In this document: positions 1-9,241 of the stretch, one piece after another | How the letters are laid out: each line of letters starts with the position of its first letter | How positions within the stretch are numbered: position 1 is the stretch's first letter | Source: PVC group bacterium | GTDB taxonomy: Bacteria > Verrucomicrobiota > Kiritimatiellia > PWTM01 | Assembly: GCA_003563855.1 (NCBI GenBank) | Contig: PWTM01000131.1 | Span: 1-43,920 of the forward strand | Reading direction: 5' to 3' | DNA length: 43,920 nt | Position numbers and translations under genes: made by a program | The notes under the pieces: generated by a model | What the model was told of the DNA's origin: nothing | Database searches by the model: none | Seen by the model: only the letters and a program-made list of their open reading frames with translations

Positions 1-120
1 ATACCGCATTGACGGGGCCTGGGGCCGATGTAGTTCGCGGCAAAGTTGACGGATACGTTAGCTCCGGTGTAGTTTGCGAGTAAGCTGACGCCGTAGTCGA
101 TGGTGGGCAGTATGGTCGCG

Positions 121-876
121 ATGTCGTTTCCGCACGAGAATCTATCCGTATACCGAAAAGCCCTCGATTTCTTCGGTGGGATTCAACGGCAGGTAGCCGC
201 GTGGAGCAGACGGCACGTGTTTGTAGATCATCTGATACGTGCGGCGGAGAGCATACTCTTCAATTTGGTGGAGGGCGTGCGACTGCGTGCTACGGATAAG
301 AAGGTGATCACTCTCGACTACGCCATCGGTTCGGTTCTGGAGTGTGCGGCCTGTATGGACATCGCGATGCTGAAGGGGTTGCTGACCGAGTCTGTTGCGG
401 TTGGACAGAAGACCGCCTTGTTGGAACTCTGCAAGATGCTTGTGGGGCTGCGCAACTCATGGAGCGCACCGCGTGTGGCGGAAGATGCTGTGTCCTATGA
501 AGCCGGCAGCGTGCCGTCGGGCGGATCCGTCATCTTCTATCATGAGACCATGGATCGCTATATCGTGACGCTCGAATTCTATCGATGGCTCATCGCCACA
601 GTGGCCACGCAGCGCCCGCCTGTCGCGTATGCGAAGGCCGCGGACACGTTGGCCACGCGCATTCTGTTGAACATCGCGGAAAGCAACGGACGCTATGCGT
701 CCCTCTCTCGGCAGACCTTTCTCGATACAGCCAATGCGGCGACTGCCAAACTTGCGGTTCTACTCGATATGGGTGTTCGCCGAGGCATCATGGCACAGCC
801 AGAGGTCGCAACAGGAAAGGGGCTTCTGGTACGAGTAGGACAGATGACAGCCAGGAAGGACTACACGACCCCATGA
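121..876 (+). CDS. Tandem four-helix-bundle (23S rRNA-IVP/Avd-like) protein
   Basis: The predicted protein is 251 aa. Residues about 1-90 match the pattern of four-helix-bundle proteins related to 23S rRNA intervening-sequence proteins and Avd: an N-terminal FPHENLSVYRKALDF, then an N-x-x-E-G helix and an LECAACMD helix. A second, diverged copy spans about 140-220, with YIVTLEFY and LNIAESNGRY. Most members have one bundle, so this looks like an internal duplication. The start at 121 is chosen because homologous proteins begin MSFPHE; in-frame ATGs at 100 and 112 are possible. The family's exact role is unsettled and binding to nucleic acid or to a partner protein is usual. No reverse transcriptase is visible nearby. 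Its GC content is lower than that of downstream genes, which hints at transfer. Confidence 0.7.
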   Translation: MSFPHENLSVYRKALDFFGGIQRQVAAWSRRHVFVDHLIRAAESILFNLVEGVRLRATDKKVITLDYAIGSVLECAACMDIAMLKGLLTESVAVGQKTALLELCKMLVGLRNSWSAPRVAEDAVSYEAGSVPSGGSVIFYHETMDRYIVTLEFYRWLIATVATQRPPVAYAKAADTLATRILLNIAESNGRYASLSRQTFLDTANAATAKLAVLLDMGVRRGIMAQPEVATGKGLLVRVGQMTARKDYTTP

Positions 877-1189
877 TCTTCGGTGTGAAAGAAACCGTTG
901 AACGCGAGAACGAAGCGTTTGAAGGTCTTTCTTTTTCGCTAACTGCCTCGAAAACTCCTGCGAGGCTAACTCCAACGCTATCTTTGCCGCGAACTCCACC
1001 GAGTCGGGGCAAGCAGAATTGTCTCCGTCGGCCTTTCGTGCGTCGGCGCATTGCACAATGCGCACATGCTAAGATAGTCGGGGCCGGGCATTTCGGGCAG
1101 AGACCGCCAGAAGTGAGATGCGCCCCGGCGCGGGCGCGAAGAACAGTGGGCTGGCCGGCTGGGCCGGCGTGTGCGAGCATGGGCGCTCG
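877..1189. other. Spacer without a supportable gene
   Basis: This 313-base stretch separates the four-helix-bundle gene from the XylR-like regulator. It is less GC-rich than what follows. Open frames across it lack recognisable protein features. The only clear structure is an 18-bp inverted repeat, listed separately. An in-frame ATG at 1118 could extend the regulator by 24 residues, but that extension is low-complexity and unlike the family. Confidence 0.5.
1046..1063. promoter_or_regulatory. Perfect 8-bp-arm inverted repeat upstream of regulator gene
   Basis: Arms GCGCATTG and CAATGCGC are separated by two bases. It lies about 130 bases before the XylR-like regulator and overlaps a weak possible promoter (TTGCAC at 1051, GATAGT at 1073, 16-bp spacing). 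An operator, possibly for autoregulation, is an inference from position and symmetry. It could equally be a small hairpin. Confidence 0.35.
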
Positions 1190-2392
1190 ATGAACGCGCG
1201 ACGCATCGGGGTGGCGATCCAGACCCAGCAGGTGCACGCCGAGCACCAGCAGCTCTATCGCGGGGTCCGCGACTACAGCCGGGAGCACGCGGGGTTCCGC
1301 TGCATCCTGGCGCCCTTCGCCGCCGCGGATCTGAAGGCCGCGCCGAAATCCCGTCCGCCTTACGACGGCATCCTGGCCCAGGCGACGCCGGAGCTGGTGG
1401 AGGTCGCCGCGGGCGCGGGAGTTCCTGTGGTGGACGTCTGGCGCGATTCCCGGGTCACCGTGCCGATCAATTGCGTGTTCCCGGACTTCGCGCAGGCGGG
1501 CCGCCTGGTGGGACAGCACCTCGTCTCGCGCGGGTTCGAGCGCTTCGGTCTCGTCGTGAACCGGAACAGCATGGCCCAGATCACCATGGGCGACGCATCG
1601 CTGATGGGGGGCGACACGCTGGGGTTCGCGGCCTATGTCGAGGCAAGGGGCTTCCCCTGCGCCCGGTTCCAGGCCCCGAGGGTCGTGCACGCCGACGAGG
1701 AGGCCTGGCGGGACTGGTCCCGGGCGATCCGCGCCTGGATCGTCGAGCAGCCCCGGCCGCTGGGGCTCTTCGTGCCAAACGACATGCTCTGCCGGCACAT
1801 CGCCGACCTGGCGCCGGAACTGGGGCTGCACGTCCCCCGCGATCTCGGGTTGGTGTGCGCGGAGAACGAGCCGAACTACTGCCTGCTCAGCCGCCCTTCG
1901 CTGACCGCCGTCGACCTCGGTTTCCGCCGGGTCGGCTACGAGGCGGCCGCGCTGCTGGACCGCATGCTGGCCGCCGGGCGGCGGCGGACGCGGCGCGAGA
2001 TTCTCCTCGTGGACCCGCATGCGCTGTACCCCCGGGAGTCCACCGATGCGATTGCCGTCGAGGATCCGCTCGTGGCCACCGCACTGCGCTACATCCTCGA
2101 ACACGCGCACGAGCCGATCCATGTCGGCGACGTCGCCCGGCACGCGGCCACGACGCGGCGCACGCTGGAGCGCCGCTTCCGGGAGGTGCTGGAGCGCACC
2201 ATCACGCAGGAAATCGTCCGCTGCCGTCTCGACCGGCTGAAGCGGCGCCTGGCCGAGAGCGATACGCCGATCAAGATCCTGGCCGCCGATTCCGGCTTCA
2301 ACAGCCCCCGCGCGCTCTACGAGACGTTCGTTCGCGAGGAAGGCCTCTCCCCTTCCGCCTACCGGGTCCGGCGGCGCGGCGAGCGGCGGTAG
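1190..2392 (+). CDS. XylR-like transcription regulator (LacI-type sensor plus AraC HTH)
   Basis: The predicted protein is about 400 aa. The N-terminal two-thirds is a periplasmic-binding-protein-like sensor of the LacI/XylR type. It begins RIGVAIQTQ and carries the typical stretch PNDMLCRHIADLAPELGL followed by DLGLVCAENEP. The last 100 residues form an AraC-type DNA-binding domain with two helix-turn-helix units (RRTLERRFREVL; IKILAADSGFNSPRALYETF; ending LSPSAYR). Such proteins bind a sugar and activate adjacent carbohydrate genes. It sits directly upstream of a same-strand cluster of secreted and sugar-acting proteins, its likely targets. Start 1190 (MNARRIG) is preferred because the protein then begins at the first strand of the sensor fold; 1118 is the alternative. 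No ligand can be assigned. Confidence 0.88.
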   Translation: MNARRIGVAIQTQQVHAEHQQLYRGVRDYSREHAGFRCILAPFAAADLKAAPKSRPPYDGILAQATPELVEVAAGAGVPVVDVWRDSRVTVPINCVFPDFAQAGRLVGQHLVSRGFERFGLVVNRNSMAQITMGDASLMGGDTLGFAAYVEARGFPCARFQAPRVVHADEEAWRDWSRAIRAWIVEQPRPLGLFVPNDMLCRHIADLAPELGLHVPRDLGLVCAENEPNYCLLSRPSLTAVDLGFRRVGYEAAALLDRMLAAGRRRTRREILLVDPHALYPRESTDAIAVEDPLVATALRYILEHAHEPIHVGDVARHAATTRRTLERRFREVLERTITQEIVRCRLDRLKRRLAESDTPIKILAADSGFNSPRALYETFVREEGLSPSAYRVRRRGERR

Positions 2393-2453
2393 CCGCCGCC
2401 ATCGCTCCGTCGATGGGTTGCGGCGCATGACCCGTGCGGCGGCCGTCCGGTCC

Positions 2454-2482
2454 TTGTCTCTGCGAATGCCGAAGCGTAGACT
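2454..2482 (+). promoter_or_regulatory. Possible sigma70-type promoter for the downstream cluster
   Basis: TTGTCT (2454-2459) and TAGACT (2477-2482) are 17 bases apart, and each matches four of six consensus positions. It lies in the spacer between the regulator and the secreted PDZ protein. The match is weak and the background is GC-rich, so this is only a candidate. Confidence 0.25.
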
Positions 2483-2571
2483 CTATTCCATCGCACGGTT
2501 CGCCGGGCGCGAAATATGCGTGAGCGGCCAGGAATGCAGGTCCGATGACGCGCTCGCGTGATCGTCCTCGT

Positions 2572-2607
2572 CCTTCGTCCTCCTTCCCGGACGCTGGAGG
2601 ACGGAGG
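2572..2607. repeat. Hairpin-forming inverted repeat in spacer
   Basis: The left arm CCTTCGTCCTCC (2572-2583) pairs with GGAGGACGGAGG (2596-2607) over 11 of 12 positions, with a 12-base loop. No T-run follows, so a classical terminator is unlikely. The arms have an imperfect 7-base rhythm (CGTCCTC, GTCCTTC), like the heptamer tracts elsewhere in the window. Confidence 0.5.
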
Positions 2608-2682
2608 AATCGAGGCCGACGAAGGAAATGAATGATGTTCGCGCGACCCCGAAAGGGTGCGCCTCGGCAGGAGACTGGAACG

Positions 2683-5600
2683 ATGAGACACAGACGTTGG
2701 ATCCCCACCGCGGCGTTCGGCCTTTTCGCGGGCCTGTTGGGCTTACCCCGGGTGACGCCGGCGGCCCGCGGGGCGGAGGGCGGCTCGTATTACACGCAGA
2801 CCCCGCTCTTCTCCACCCACCCGAAGGAAGACGAACCCGGCTCGATCGACCGGTTCGGGCCCGTGGGCATGGGCATCCAGCTCCATCTGCCCGCCTTCCG
2901 TATGCGCATCAAGAGCATCGAGGAGGGCTCGCCGGCGGCCGCCACCGGCCGGCTCCGGCCCGGGCAGTGGATCGAGAGCATCAACGGGCGCACCCTCCGG
3001 GATCGGGATCCGCGCAAGGTCCTGGGCGACGTCCTGGCGCGGGCGGAAGCGACCGACGGCCGGCTCGTCTTCCTTGTGCGCGAGGACGAGGACGCCCGTC
3101 CCGAGGAAGTCGTGGTGACGGTTCCCGTGCTCGGCGCCTACAGCGAGACCTGGCCGCTCGACTGCCCGAAGTCCGACCGCATCGTCCGCAACATGGCGGA
3201 CTACCTGGCCACGCGGACCTGGGGCGGCGGCGTCAACCTCGACGGCCCCGCCCTGCTCTTCCTGCTCTCGACCGGGGAGGATCGGGACCTGGAAGTCGCG
3301 CGCCGGTGGATCCAGCGAACGGTCGCGTTTCACCGCGATCGGCCGGTGACGCGGCACGGCGCCTGGATGCTGGGCTACGGAGGGATCCCGCTGGCGGAGT
3401 ACTACCTGCGGACCGGCGACGAAACGATCCTGCCGGTCATCGAAGACGCCGTCCGCGCAGCGGAGGAGCTTTACATGCCGGGCGGCTGGTCCACGCGGGG
3501 GCACGGCGTCTGGACGTACTACGGCGGCGGCCGAATGAGCGCGGCGGGCGTGCACGTGCTCACGTTCCTGTTGCTGGCCCGGGAATGCGGCGTCGAGGTA
3601 GACGAAGAAGTCTTGCAGGGCGCGCTGCGTCAGTTCTTCCGCTTCGCCGGCCGGGGCAATCTCGCCTACGGCGACCACCGGCCCGAGGGCGGCTTCGTGG
3701 ACAACGGCAAGACCGGGGCGCTGGCCTTCGCCATGTCCGCGGCGGCCGGCCTCACGCCCGGGGGCGAGGACTCGGTCTACGCCGCCGCGCGCGATATCTC
3801 GGCCGTCAAGGGCTTCTACTCGACCTCCTGGATGCTCCACGGCCACACCGGCGGCGGGATCGGCGAGATCTGGCGCAGCGCCTCGATGGGGCTGCTCGCG
3901 GAACGGGAACCGCTCAAGTACCGGGAGTTCATGGACAACCGCGCCTGGCACTACGACCTCTCGCGGCGGTTCGACGGCTCGTTCACGATCCTGGGCGGCG
4001 AACGGTACGACAACACGCAATGGGGCGTGGGCTATGCCCTGACCTACACGATCCCGCGGCGCACGCTGCGCATCGCCGGGGCGCCCCCGGGCCCGTTCAG
4101 CCGGACGCATGCGCTCCCGGAGCGGCCCTGGGGCACGGAAGCGGACGACGCGTTCTACTCGCGGACGCCGGCGCCGGACCGGCAGGGCCGCGTGCACAAC
4201 GTGGGCGCCGAGCGGCTGGCGACCGACGCGGGGGCCGCGATCGGCCGCCGGTTGAGCCGGCCCGACGTGTCCGACGAGGAACTGCTCCGGTACGCGCGCC
4301 ACCCGGACCAGGGCATCCGGGACATGGCGGCGGGCCAGATTGGCCGGCGCCGGCGCACGGCCCTGATCGCGGAGCTTCTCGACGACCGCGACGCGCGCGG
4401 ACGCTTCTCGGCCGTGCAGGCCATCCGCGCCCTGCCCGCGGCCGAGGTGACCGGCCCGATGCAGGAGCGGATGATCGCGATGCTGAACGATCCGGCGGAA
4501 TCCTGGTGGGTCGTGGACAACGTCCTTCAGACCGCGAACCGGATCGAGACCGAAAGGCTCGCCCGGCACACGGACCGCCTGCTCCACTGGCTGGACCACG
4601 AGGACTGGTGGATGAGCAGCTCGGCGCTGCAGGCGCTGGTGCGCGTGGCGACGCACGAGGAGGACGCGGTCGACCGGGTGTTCCCTCGGATCGGCGCGGT
4701 GCTGGCCGCCAACCAGCGCTTCGGCCGCTGGACGCCCTGGGGGCTGGAGCCGCTTCTGAAGGACGCGCCGCCCACGGCGCAGGCGGCGGCGCGCGATATG
4801 CTGACCGACGCCTACCTGGCCTGGCCCGAGGGCAAGGAACGCTACGGCGACCCCCAGCATCCGCAGGCGGGGGCCTGGTTCGTGGACGGCCTGGCCCGGC
4901 TCCTGGCGGGCCTGCCGGACGGCATGGAGACGCTCTACCGGGTCGGCCGCGTCCGCTTCCCCGATCGAACGCTTCCGCACCAGGATCTCTTCCTGGGCGC
5001 CGATCGCGACCGGCTCGGCCCCGAGCTGGCCGAGGCCGTGGACGCGACGATCCGCGAGAACCTGATCCCGGAGTTCGTGGGCCGGCATGCCGCCGACCTG
5101 CTGCGCGGCAACCGCCTGGAGGAGCTGGTGGCGCTGTACCGGAGCATCGGCGTGCACGACTACGACTGGCAACGGCACGGACCGCGACGGAACGAGATGG
5201 AATGGAACTATTTCAGCTTCGATCCCGTCGAACAGCCGCCGCACGGACGGGAGCGCGCCCGGCTCGGACGCTACCGCGAGGTGACCTATCCGGCGGGCAT
5301 GGAGCGCTGGTATGCGCCCGATTTCGACCCGGCCGCGGCCGGCTGGCGCCGCGGGTTTGCGCCTTTCGCGTCGGACGAAGGGCGTCTGCCGCCCCATGCG
5401 GGCCTGAGGAATTGCCAGGGCGAGCATGATTTCTGCGGCTGCGGCGAACCGGCGCGCACCCTCTGGGAGAACGAGGTGCTTCTGCTGAACGGGACGTTCG
5501 ATGTGCCGCCGTTCGAGGAAGGGTATGCCTATCGCATCCTGATCGGCGGCATGTCCCACGTCAGCGCCGGCGACGGCGCGCGGGTCTACGTGAACGGCCG

Positions 5601-6261
5601 GCTGATCTATCAGCGCAGGACGGCCGTGGACCGACGCGGGGGCATGCAGCCGATCGGTACGACGATCGACCGGGAGTGGTGGCCCGAATTCGAGGACGGC
5701 CGGGTGCAGCTCGCCGCGACCAGCTTCCTGAAATACCACCCGCGCACCGGTCGGTACGGCAACTACATCACCATCTTCCTGCAGCGACGGAAGATGCCGC
5801 CGCTCGACACGGAGATGATGTTGCGCGCCGCGCGCGTAACGCCGATGACCTCGACCGCCTGGCAGGCGATGCAGGACCCGGATCGCGGCGAGGAGGCCTC
5901 GCCGGATGAAGGCAAGTTCACCTGGGATGGCACACGGACGCCCAACCGGGCGCTGCGTGGAAGCTGGACTCAGCTCGGGCGGGTGAACTCGCTGGAAACG
6001 TTCATCCCCGGCCAACGAATCCCGACCAACGCCCGATGGCCATTGCAGAGGATCGCCTTCGAGCCCAACGGCCGGACGGACGATCCGCTGCTCTTCTACA
6101 CGGGCGACACGCTGATGGACCTGGGGCGGAGAGAGGCGCTCGAGATGACAGTTCGCGAGATCGACGGCGAGACGTATCTCTTCGTCGAGGCCGGCGGCTT
6201 CGATGCCCGCCACGGCCCGGATTGGAAGCCGCCGCTGTACGTGTTAAGGCGGGAACGGTGA
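2683..6261 (+). CDS. Secreted PDZ / alpha-toroid / HEAT-like protein (DUF6288-type)
   Basis: The predicted protein is 1192 aa. Start 2683 has AGGAG about 10 bases upstream and gives a clean signal peptide (MRHRRWIP, hydrophobic core, ARGAEG). After the motif FGPVGMGIQ comes a PDZ domain (about residues 50-145) with EGSPAAATGRLRPGQWIESINGR. A helical-hairpin barrel of alpha/alpha-toroid style follows (about 160-470; TGDETILPVIEDAV, GHTGGGIGEIW). Then come HEAT-like helical repeats (about 520-800) and a beta-rich C-terminus. The combination matches the DUF6288 family of PVC bacteria, recognised from memory and not by a search. The function is unknown; a periplasmic carbohydrate-active or scaffold role is inferred. 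An in-frame ATG at 2632 adds 17 residues with no signal-peptide character. Confidence 0.75.
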   Translation: MRHRRWIPTAAFGLFAGLLGLPRVTPAARGAEGGSYYTQTPLFSTHPKEDEPGSIDRFGPVGMGIQLHLPAFRMRIKSIEEGSPAAATGRLRPGQWIESINGRTLRDRDPRKVLGDVLARAEATDGRLVFLVREDEDARPEEVVVTVPVLGAYSETWPLDCPKSDRIVRNMADYLATRTWGGGVNLDGPALLFLLSTGEDRDLEVARRWIQRTVAFHRDRPVTRHGAWMLGYGGIPLAEYYLRTGDETILPVIEDAVRAAEELYMPGGWSTRGHGVWTYYGGGRMSAAGVHVLTFLLLARECGVEVDEEVLQGALRQFFRFAGRGNLAYGDHRPEGGFVDNGKTGALAFAMSAAAGLTPGGEDSVYAAARDISAVKGFYSTSWMLHGHTGGGIGEIWRSASMGLLAEREPLKYREFMDNRAWHYDLSRRFDGSFTILGGERYDNTQWGVGYALTYTIPRRTLRIAGAPPGPFSRTHALPERPWGTEADDAFYSRTPAPDRQGRVHNVGAERLATDAGAAIGRRLSRPDVSDEELLRYARHPDQGIRDMAAGQIGRRRRTALIAELLDDRDARGRFSAVQAIRALPAAEVTGPMQERMIAMLNDPAESWWVVDNVLQTANRIETERLARHTDRLLHWLDHEDWWMSSSALQALVRVATHEEDAVDRVFPRIGAVLAANQRFGRWTPWGLEPLLKDAPPTAQAAARDMLTDAYLAWPEGKERYGDPQHPQAGAWFVDGLARLLAGLPDGMETLYRVGRVRFPDRTLPHQDLFLGADRDRLGPELAEAVDATIRENLIPEFVGRHAADLLRGNRLEELVALYRSIGVHDYDWQRHGPRRNEMEWNYFSFDPVEQPPHGRERARLGRYREVTYPAGMERWYAPDFDPAAAGWRRGFAPFASDEGRLPPHAGLRNCQGEHDFCGCGEPARTLWENEVLLLNGTFDVPPFEEGYAYRILIGGMSHVSAGDGARVYVNGRLIYQRRTAVDRRGGMQPIGTTIDREWWPEFEDGRVQLAATSFLKYHPRTGRYGNYITIFLQRRKMPPLDTEMMLRAARVTPMTSTAWQAMQDPDRGEEASPDEGKFTWDGTRTPNRALRGSWTQLGRVNSLETFIPGQRIPTNARWPLQRIAFEPNGRTDDPLLFYTGDTLMDLGRREALEMTVREIDGETYLFVEAGGFDARHGPDWKPPLYVLRRER

Positions 6262-6265
6262 TCCG

Positions 6266-6345
6266 AATGCGGAACGCGGAATGCGGAATGCGGAACGGGG
6301 GACGGGGAAATGCCGAATGCCGGGTGCCGAAGGCCGAAGGCTTCG
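6266..6345 (+). repeat. Heptamer-period repeat tract (CGGAATG family)
   Basis: Starting four bases after the preceding stop codon, about 80 bases follow a 7-base rhythm. Units such as CGGAACG and CGGAATG (twice) drift into GCCGAAT and GCCGAAG. The tract fills most of the 153-base spacer before the SGNH hydrolase gene. The same unit recurs at 16386, 16665, 20044 and 27995. Confidence 0.85.
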
Positions 6346-6414
6346 GAGGCAGAAGGAGGAACCGGGGAGGAGGGGGCGAGGCGGCGCTTGCGGGCGCGCC
6401 TTCCCGGCAGGCGC

Positions 6415-7764
6415 ATGGCAGGGGCGATGCTTTGCGCGGCGGCGGTTGTGCTGTCCGGTAGCGGGGCCATCGGGGAGGCAGAAGCCTTGAACGACGTGGA
6501 CGGGGTGCATGGCCGGGTATTCCGCGTGGACACGGAAAACCGGCAATTCGAGCTGCTCACGGAGACGCTGTTCGATCCGACGGCGCCGGAAGGCCGTTCG
6601 CGGCACCGGGTGCACTGGACCGACGAGACCCGGTTCATCCGGGTCGTCCGCCAGAACTCCTTCGCCGGGCTGGAGGGAACGTTCCGGGCGCACTTCCGGA
6701 ATCTCGATGAGGCCAACGCCGAAGCCGCGCGGGCGGGCCGGCCGTTCGTCGCACTGCGCGTGACGCTGCGGGCCGAGACCGAGCCGGCGGAGGCGCCACC
6801 GGACGACGCCTCGCAACTGGTCGCGGAGTTCCGGCCGGACCCGGACTCCGAGGCGCATCGGGGCGGGACGGTCCTCCTCGAAGGACGAGCCGTTCCGGTG
6901 CGGTTGCGCGGCCCGCGCGCCGAGGTGGAGATCCGGCGGCCCGCGGCCGCGGCCCAACTCGCCGAGGGGTTCTGGGACGCGCGGGTGTGGGGGACGCGGG
7001 AGGCGGACGGCGCCTGGGTCGCGCGCCGGATGGACATCGAGGCCCGCGAGGATCCGCGCACGGTCGACGATCCCCGTCTTCCGCGCGTGCTCGTGATCGG
7101 CGACTCGATCAGCATGAACTACCACGAGGCCGCAAAGCGCGCGCTGCAGGGGGTGGCCAACTATTACCGGAACGACGGGAACGCGGGTCCTTCGGACCGC
7201 GGGGTCCTGTGCGTTGAGCTCTGGCTGGGCGACCACACGCAGCCGGGGTTGCACTGGGACCTGATCCAGTTCAACCACGGCTTGCACGACCTGCGCCAGG
7301 CCTACGACGAGGCGACGGGCGAATACGGCGCCCACCAGGTCCCGGTCGAGGCCTACCAGGAGAACCTCGAGCAGATCATTGCCGTGCTCAAGCGGACCGG
7401 CGCCCGGCTGATGTGGTGCACGACCACGCCGGTGCCCAACGACTCGCACGGCCGCTGGCCGACCGGCGTCTTCGGCCGCCGCAAGGACGAGGATCTCGTC
7501 TACAACCGCGCGGCGCTGGAGGTCATCCGCCGCCACCCGGAGATCCTCGTGAACGACTTGAACGCCTTCGTACGCGGCTCGCCGGAATTCGACGCCTGGC
7601 GGAACCAGGCCGACGTGCACTTCTGGGACGGGCGACTGCCGGAGTTCCTCGGCCAGGCCGTCGCCGGGGCCGTGACCAGGGCGCTGTCCGCGTCTCCGTC
7701 GGGTTCGGCGCAAGGGCAGCAGACCGCAGGGCAGGATGGGGACGCCGGCGTACCGGGGAGGTGA
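6415..7764 (+). CDS. Secreted SGNH/GDSL-family hydrolase
   Basis: The predicted protein is 449 aa. Start 6415 gives a signal peptide (MAGAMLCAAAVVLSGSGAIG). An upstream ATG at 6310 would only add translated heptamer repeat. Residues about 25-210 form an uncharacterised beta-rich domain. The C-terminal half is an SGNH hydrolase: block I VIGDSISMNY supplies the nucleophile serine, block III reads FNHGLHD in place of the usual GxND, and block V DVHFWD supplies the Asp-His pair. The family removes acyl groups, often acetyl, from glycans or lipids. It lies six bases upstream of the next gene, so it is probably co-transcribed with it. The substrate is unknown; glycan deacetylation is inferred from the neighbours. 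Confidence 0.82.
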   Translation: MAGAMLCAAAVVLSGSGAIGEAEALNDVDGVHGRVFRVDTENRQFELLTETLFDPTAPEGRSRHRVHWTDETRFIRVVRQNSFAGLEGTFRAHFRNLDEANAEAARAGRPFVALRVTLRAETEPAEAPPDDASQLVAEFRPDPDSEAHRGGTVLLEGRAVPVRLRGPRAEVEIRRPAAAAQLAEGFWDARVWGTREADGAWVARRMDIEAREDPRTVDDPRLPRVLVIGDSISMNYHEAAKRALQGVANYYRNDGNAGPSDRGVLCVELWLGDHTQPGLHWDLIQFNHGLHDLRQAYDEATGEYGAHQVPVEAYQENLEQIIAVLKRTGARLMWCTTTPVPNDSHGRWPTGVFGRRKDEDLVYNRAALEVIRRHPEILVNDLNAFVRGSPEFDAWRNQADVHFWDGRLPEFLGQAVAGAVTRALSASPSGSAQGQQTAGQDGDAGVPGR

Positions 7765-7770
7765 TCGGGC

Positions 7771-9219
7771 ATGAGCAAGGTAACCCTGAACACGGCGGAG
7801 TTGCGCGACCGGATCAACGGTTGCTGGATGGGCAAGAGCATCGGCGGGACGCTGGGCGCCCCCTTCGAGGGCCGGAGGGCCATCCTCGACGTCACCGGCT
7901 ACACCCATCCGGCGGGTGAACCGCTGCCCAATGACGATCTCGACCTGCAGCTCGTCTGGTTGCGCGCCGTTCAGGAACGGGGACCCCGGGGGATCTCCAG
8001 CCAGGTCCTCGGGGAATACTGGCTGAACTACATCCCCCCGCACTGGAACGAATACGGCATCAGCAAGGCGAACCAGCGCGCCGGACTGCTGCCGCCGATT
8101 TCCGGACACTATCGCAACGAACGGTGGCGCAACTCGAACGGGGCCTGGATTCGCTCCGAGATCTGGGCCTGCCTCGCCCCCGGACAACCGGATGTGGCGG
8201 CGCGGTTCGCCTGCGAGGACGCGTCGGTCGATCACGGCGGCGGCGAGGGCACCATCGCGGCGGTCTTCACCGCGGCGGTCCAGAGCGCCGCGTTTGTCGA
8301 GCACGACCGCGATGCGCTCCTGCGCATCGGCCTCTCCAAGCTCCCACCGGACAGCCGGGTCGCCCGAAGCGTCGGCATCGCGATCGACGCCTGCAAGGCG
8401 GGGCTGACCTGGCAGGAGGCGCGCGCGAAGGTGGTGGCGGACAGCGCCGACCTGGGATGGTTCCAGGCGCCGGCAAACGTGGCGTTCGTCGTCATCGGCT
8501 GGCTGTACGGCGAGGGCGACTTCGGGAAGTCGATCTGCACCGCGGTCAACTGCGGCGACGACACGGACTGCACCGGCGCCACGCTGGGGGCGCTGCTGGG
8601 GATTCTGCTGGGCCGGAAGGCGCTGCCCGCGGAATGGATCGAGCCGATCGGCGAACGCATCGTGACGGTCGCCATCGACCGCGGGTCCCTCTACGGCATC
8701 CCGGGCGACATCGGGGCGCTCACGGAGGCCGTGATGGCGCAGATCCCGGCGATGCGCACGGCCTTTCCCGGCGACGTGGAACTCTCCGAGACGGCACCCA
8801 CCGATCTCTCGGACGTCGCCGGGCTGAAACTGGACGACCCGAAGGCCGCCCGGGATCTGTGGAGCCGCTCCCCCTACGCGGTATCCTTTGATTTCGTCCA
8901 CACGCGGGTCTGTCTCGATTATGGCCGCGACCCGGAAATCGCGGCCGGGAAGCCGTTCCCGATCGCGGTCACCCTGACGAACCGGATGCCCGAAAGCCGG
9001 CATATCGACCTGCGCTGGCATCTGCCGGAGGGTTGGACGGTGACGCCCTCGGCAGTGAATCACGTGATGCTGGACCACTGGCCTCCCGAACGCCGGGTCG
9101 AGGTGGAGATCAACGCCGACCGGCTGGAGCAGGGGGTCAACCGCGGCATTCTCGAGGTCCTTGCCGAAGGACGTCCGACCGTCGGTCTCGTGCCGCTGGT
9201 ATTCATGAGCGCGAGATGA
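7771..9219 (+). CDS. ADP-ribosylglycohydrolase-fold protein with C-terminal beta domain
   Basis: The predicted protein is 482 aa with GGGAGG about ten bases before the ATG. Residues 1-350 fit the ADP-ribosylglycohydrolase (DraG/ARH) fold. The opening NGCWMGKSIGGTLGAP is typical, an acidic NDDLDLQ cluster stands where the family has its first metal site, and NCGDDTDCTGATLGALLG matches the second metal-binding motif. About 110 C-terminal residues look like an Ig-like beta domain. No signal peptide is visible, so it is probably cytoplasmic although it lies between two secreted proteins. ARH-fold proteins cleave ADP-ribose or related N- and O-glycosidic bonds; its position in a glycan locus suggests a sugar substrate (inference). 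Confidence 0.8.
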   Translation: MSKVTLNTAELRDRINGCWMGKSIGGTLGAPFEGRRAILDVTGYTHPAGEPLPNDDLDLQLVWLRAVQERGPRGISSQVLGEYWLNYIPPHWNEYGISKANQRAGLLPPISGHYRNERWRNSNGAWIRSEIWACLAPGQPDVAARFACEDASVDHGGGEGTIAAVFTAAVQSAAFVEHDRDALLRIGLSKLPPDSRVARSVGIAIDACKAGLTWQEARAKVVADSADLGWFQAPANVAFVVIGWLYGEGDFGKSICTAVNCGDDTDCTGATLGALLGILLGRKALPAEWIEPIGERIVTVAIDRGSLYGIPGDIGALTEAVMAQIPAMRTAFPGDVELSETAPTDLSDVAGLKLDDPKAARDLWSRSPYAVSFDFVHTRVCLDYGRDPEIAAGKPFPIAVTLTNRMPESRHIDLRWHLPEGWTVTPSAVNHVMLDHWPPERRVEVEINADRLEQGVNRGILEVLAEGRPTVGLVPLVFMSAR

Positions 9220-9241
9220 CGCTCCCTGGGAGGGTTTCCAC

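Noticed and set aside
1-120. AAC-rich minus-strand sequence beside an Avd-like protein, suggesting a diversity-generating retroelement.
   Set aside because: No reverse transcriptase, no template/variable pair and no matching copy in the window. The stretch is at the edge and too short to judge.
2384-2400. Hairpin over the stop codon of the first regulator as a terminator.
   Set aside because: The loop is only two bases and no T-run follows; it reflects GGC/GCC codons.
2743-6213. Very long open frame on the minus strand opposite the PDZ/DUF6288-type gene (similar mirrors occur at 6244-9243 and 14270-16387).
   Set aside because: High GC gives few stops; the translations are Arg/Pro/His-rich without domains, while the plus-strand frames have clear families.
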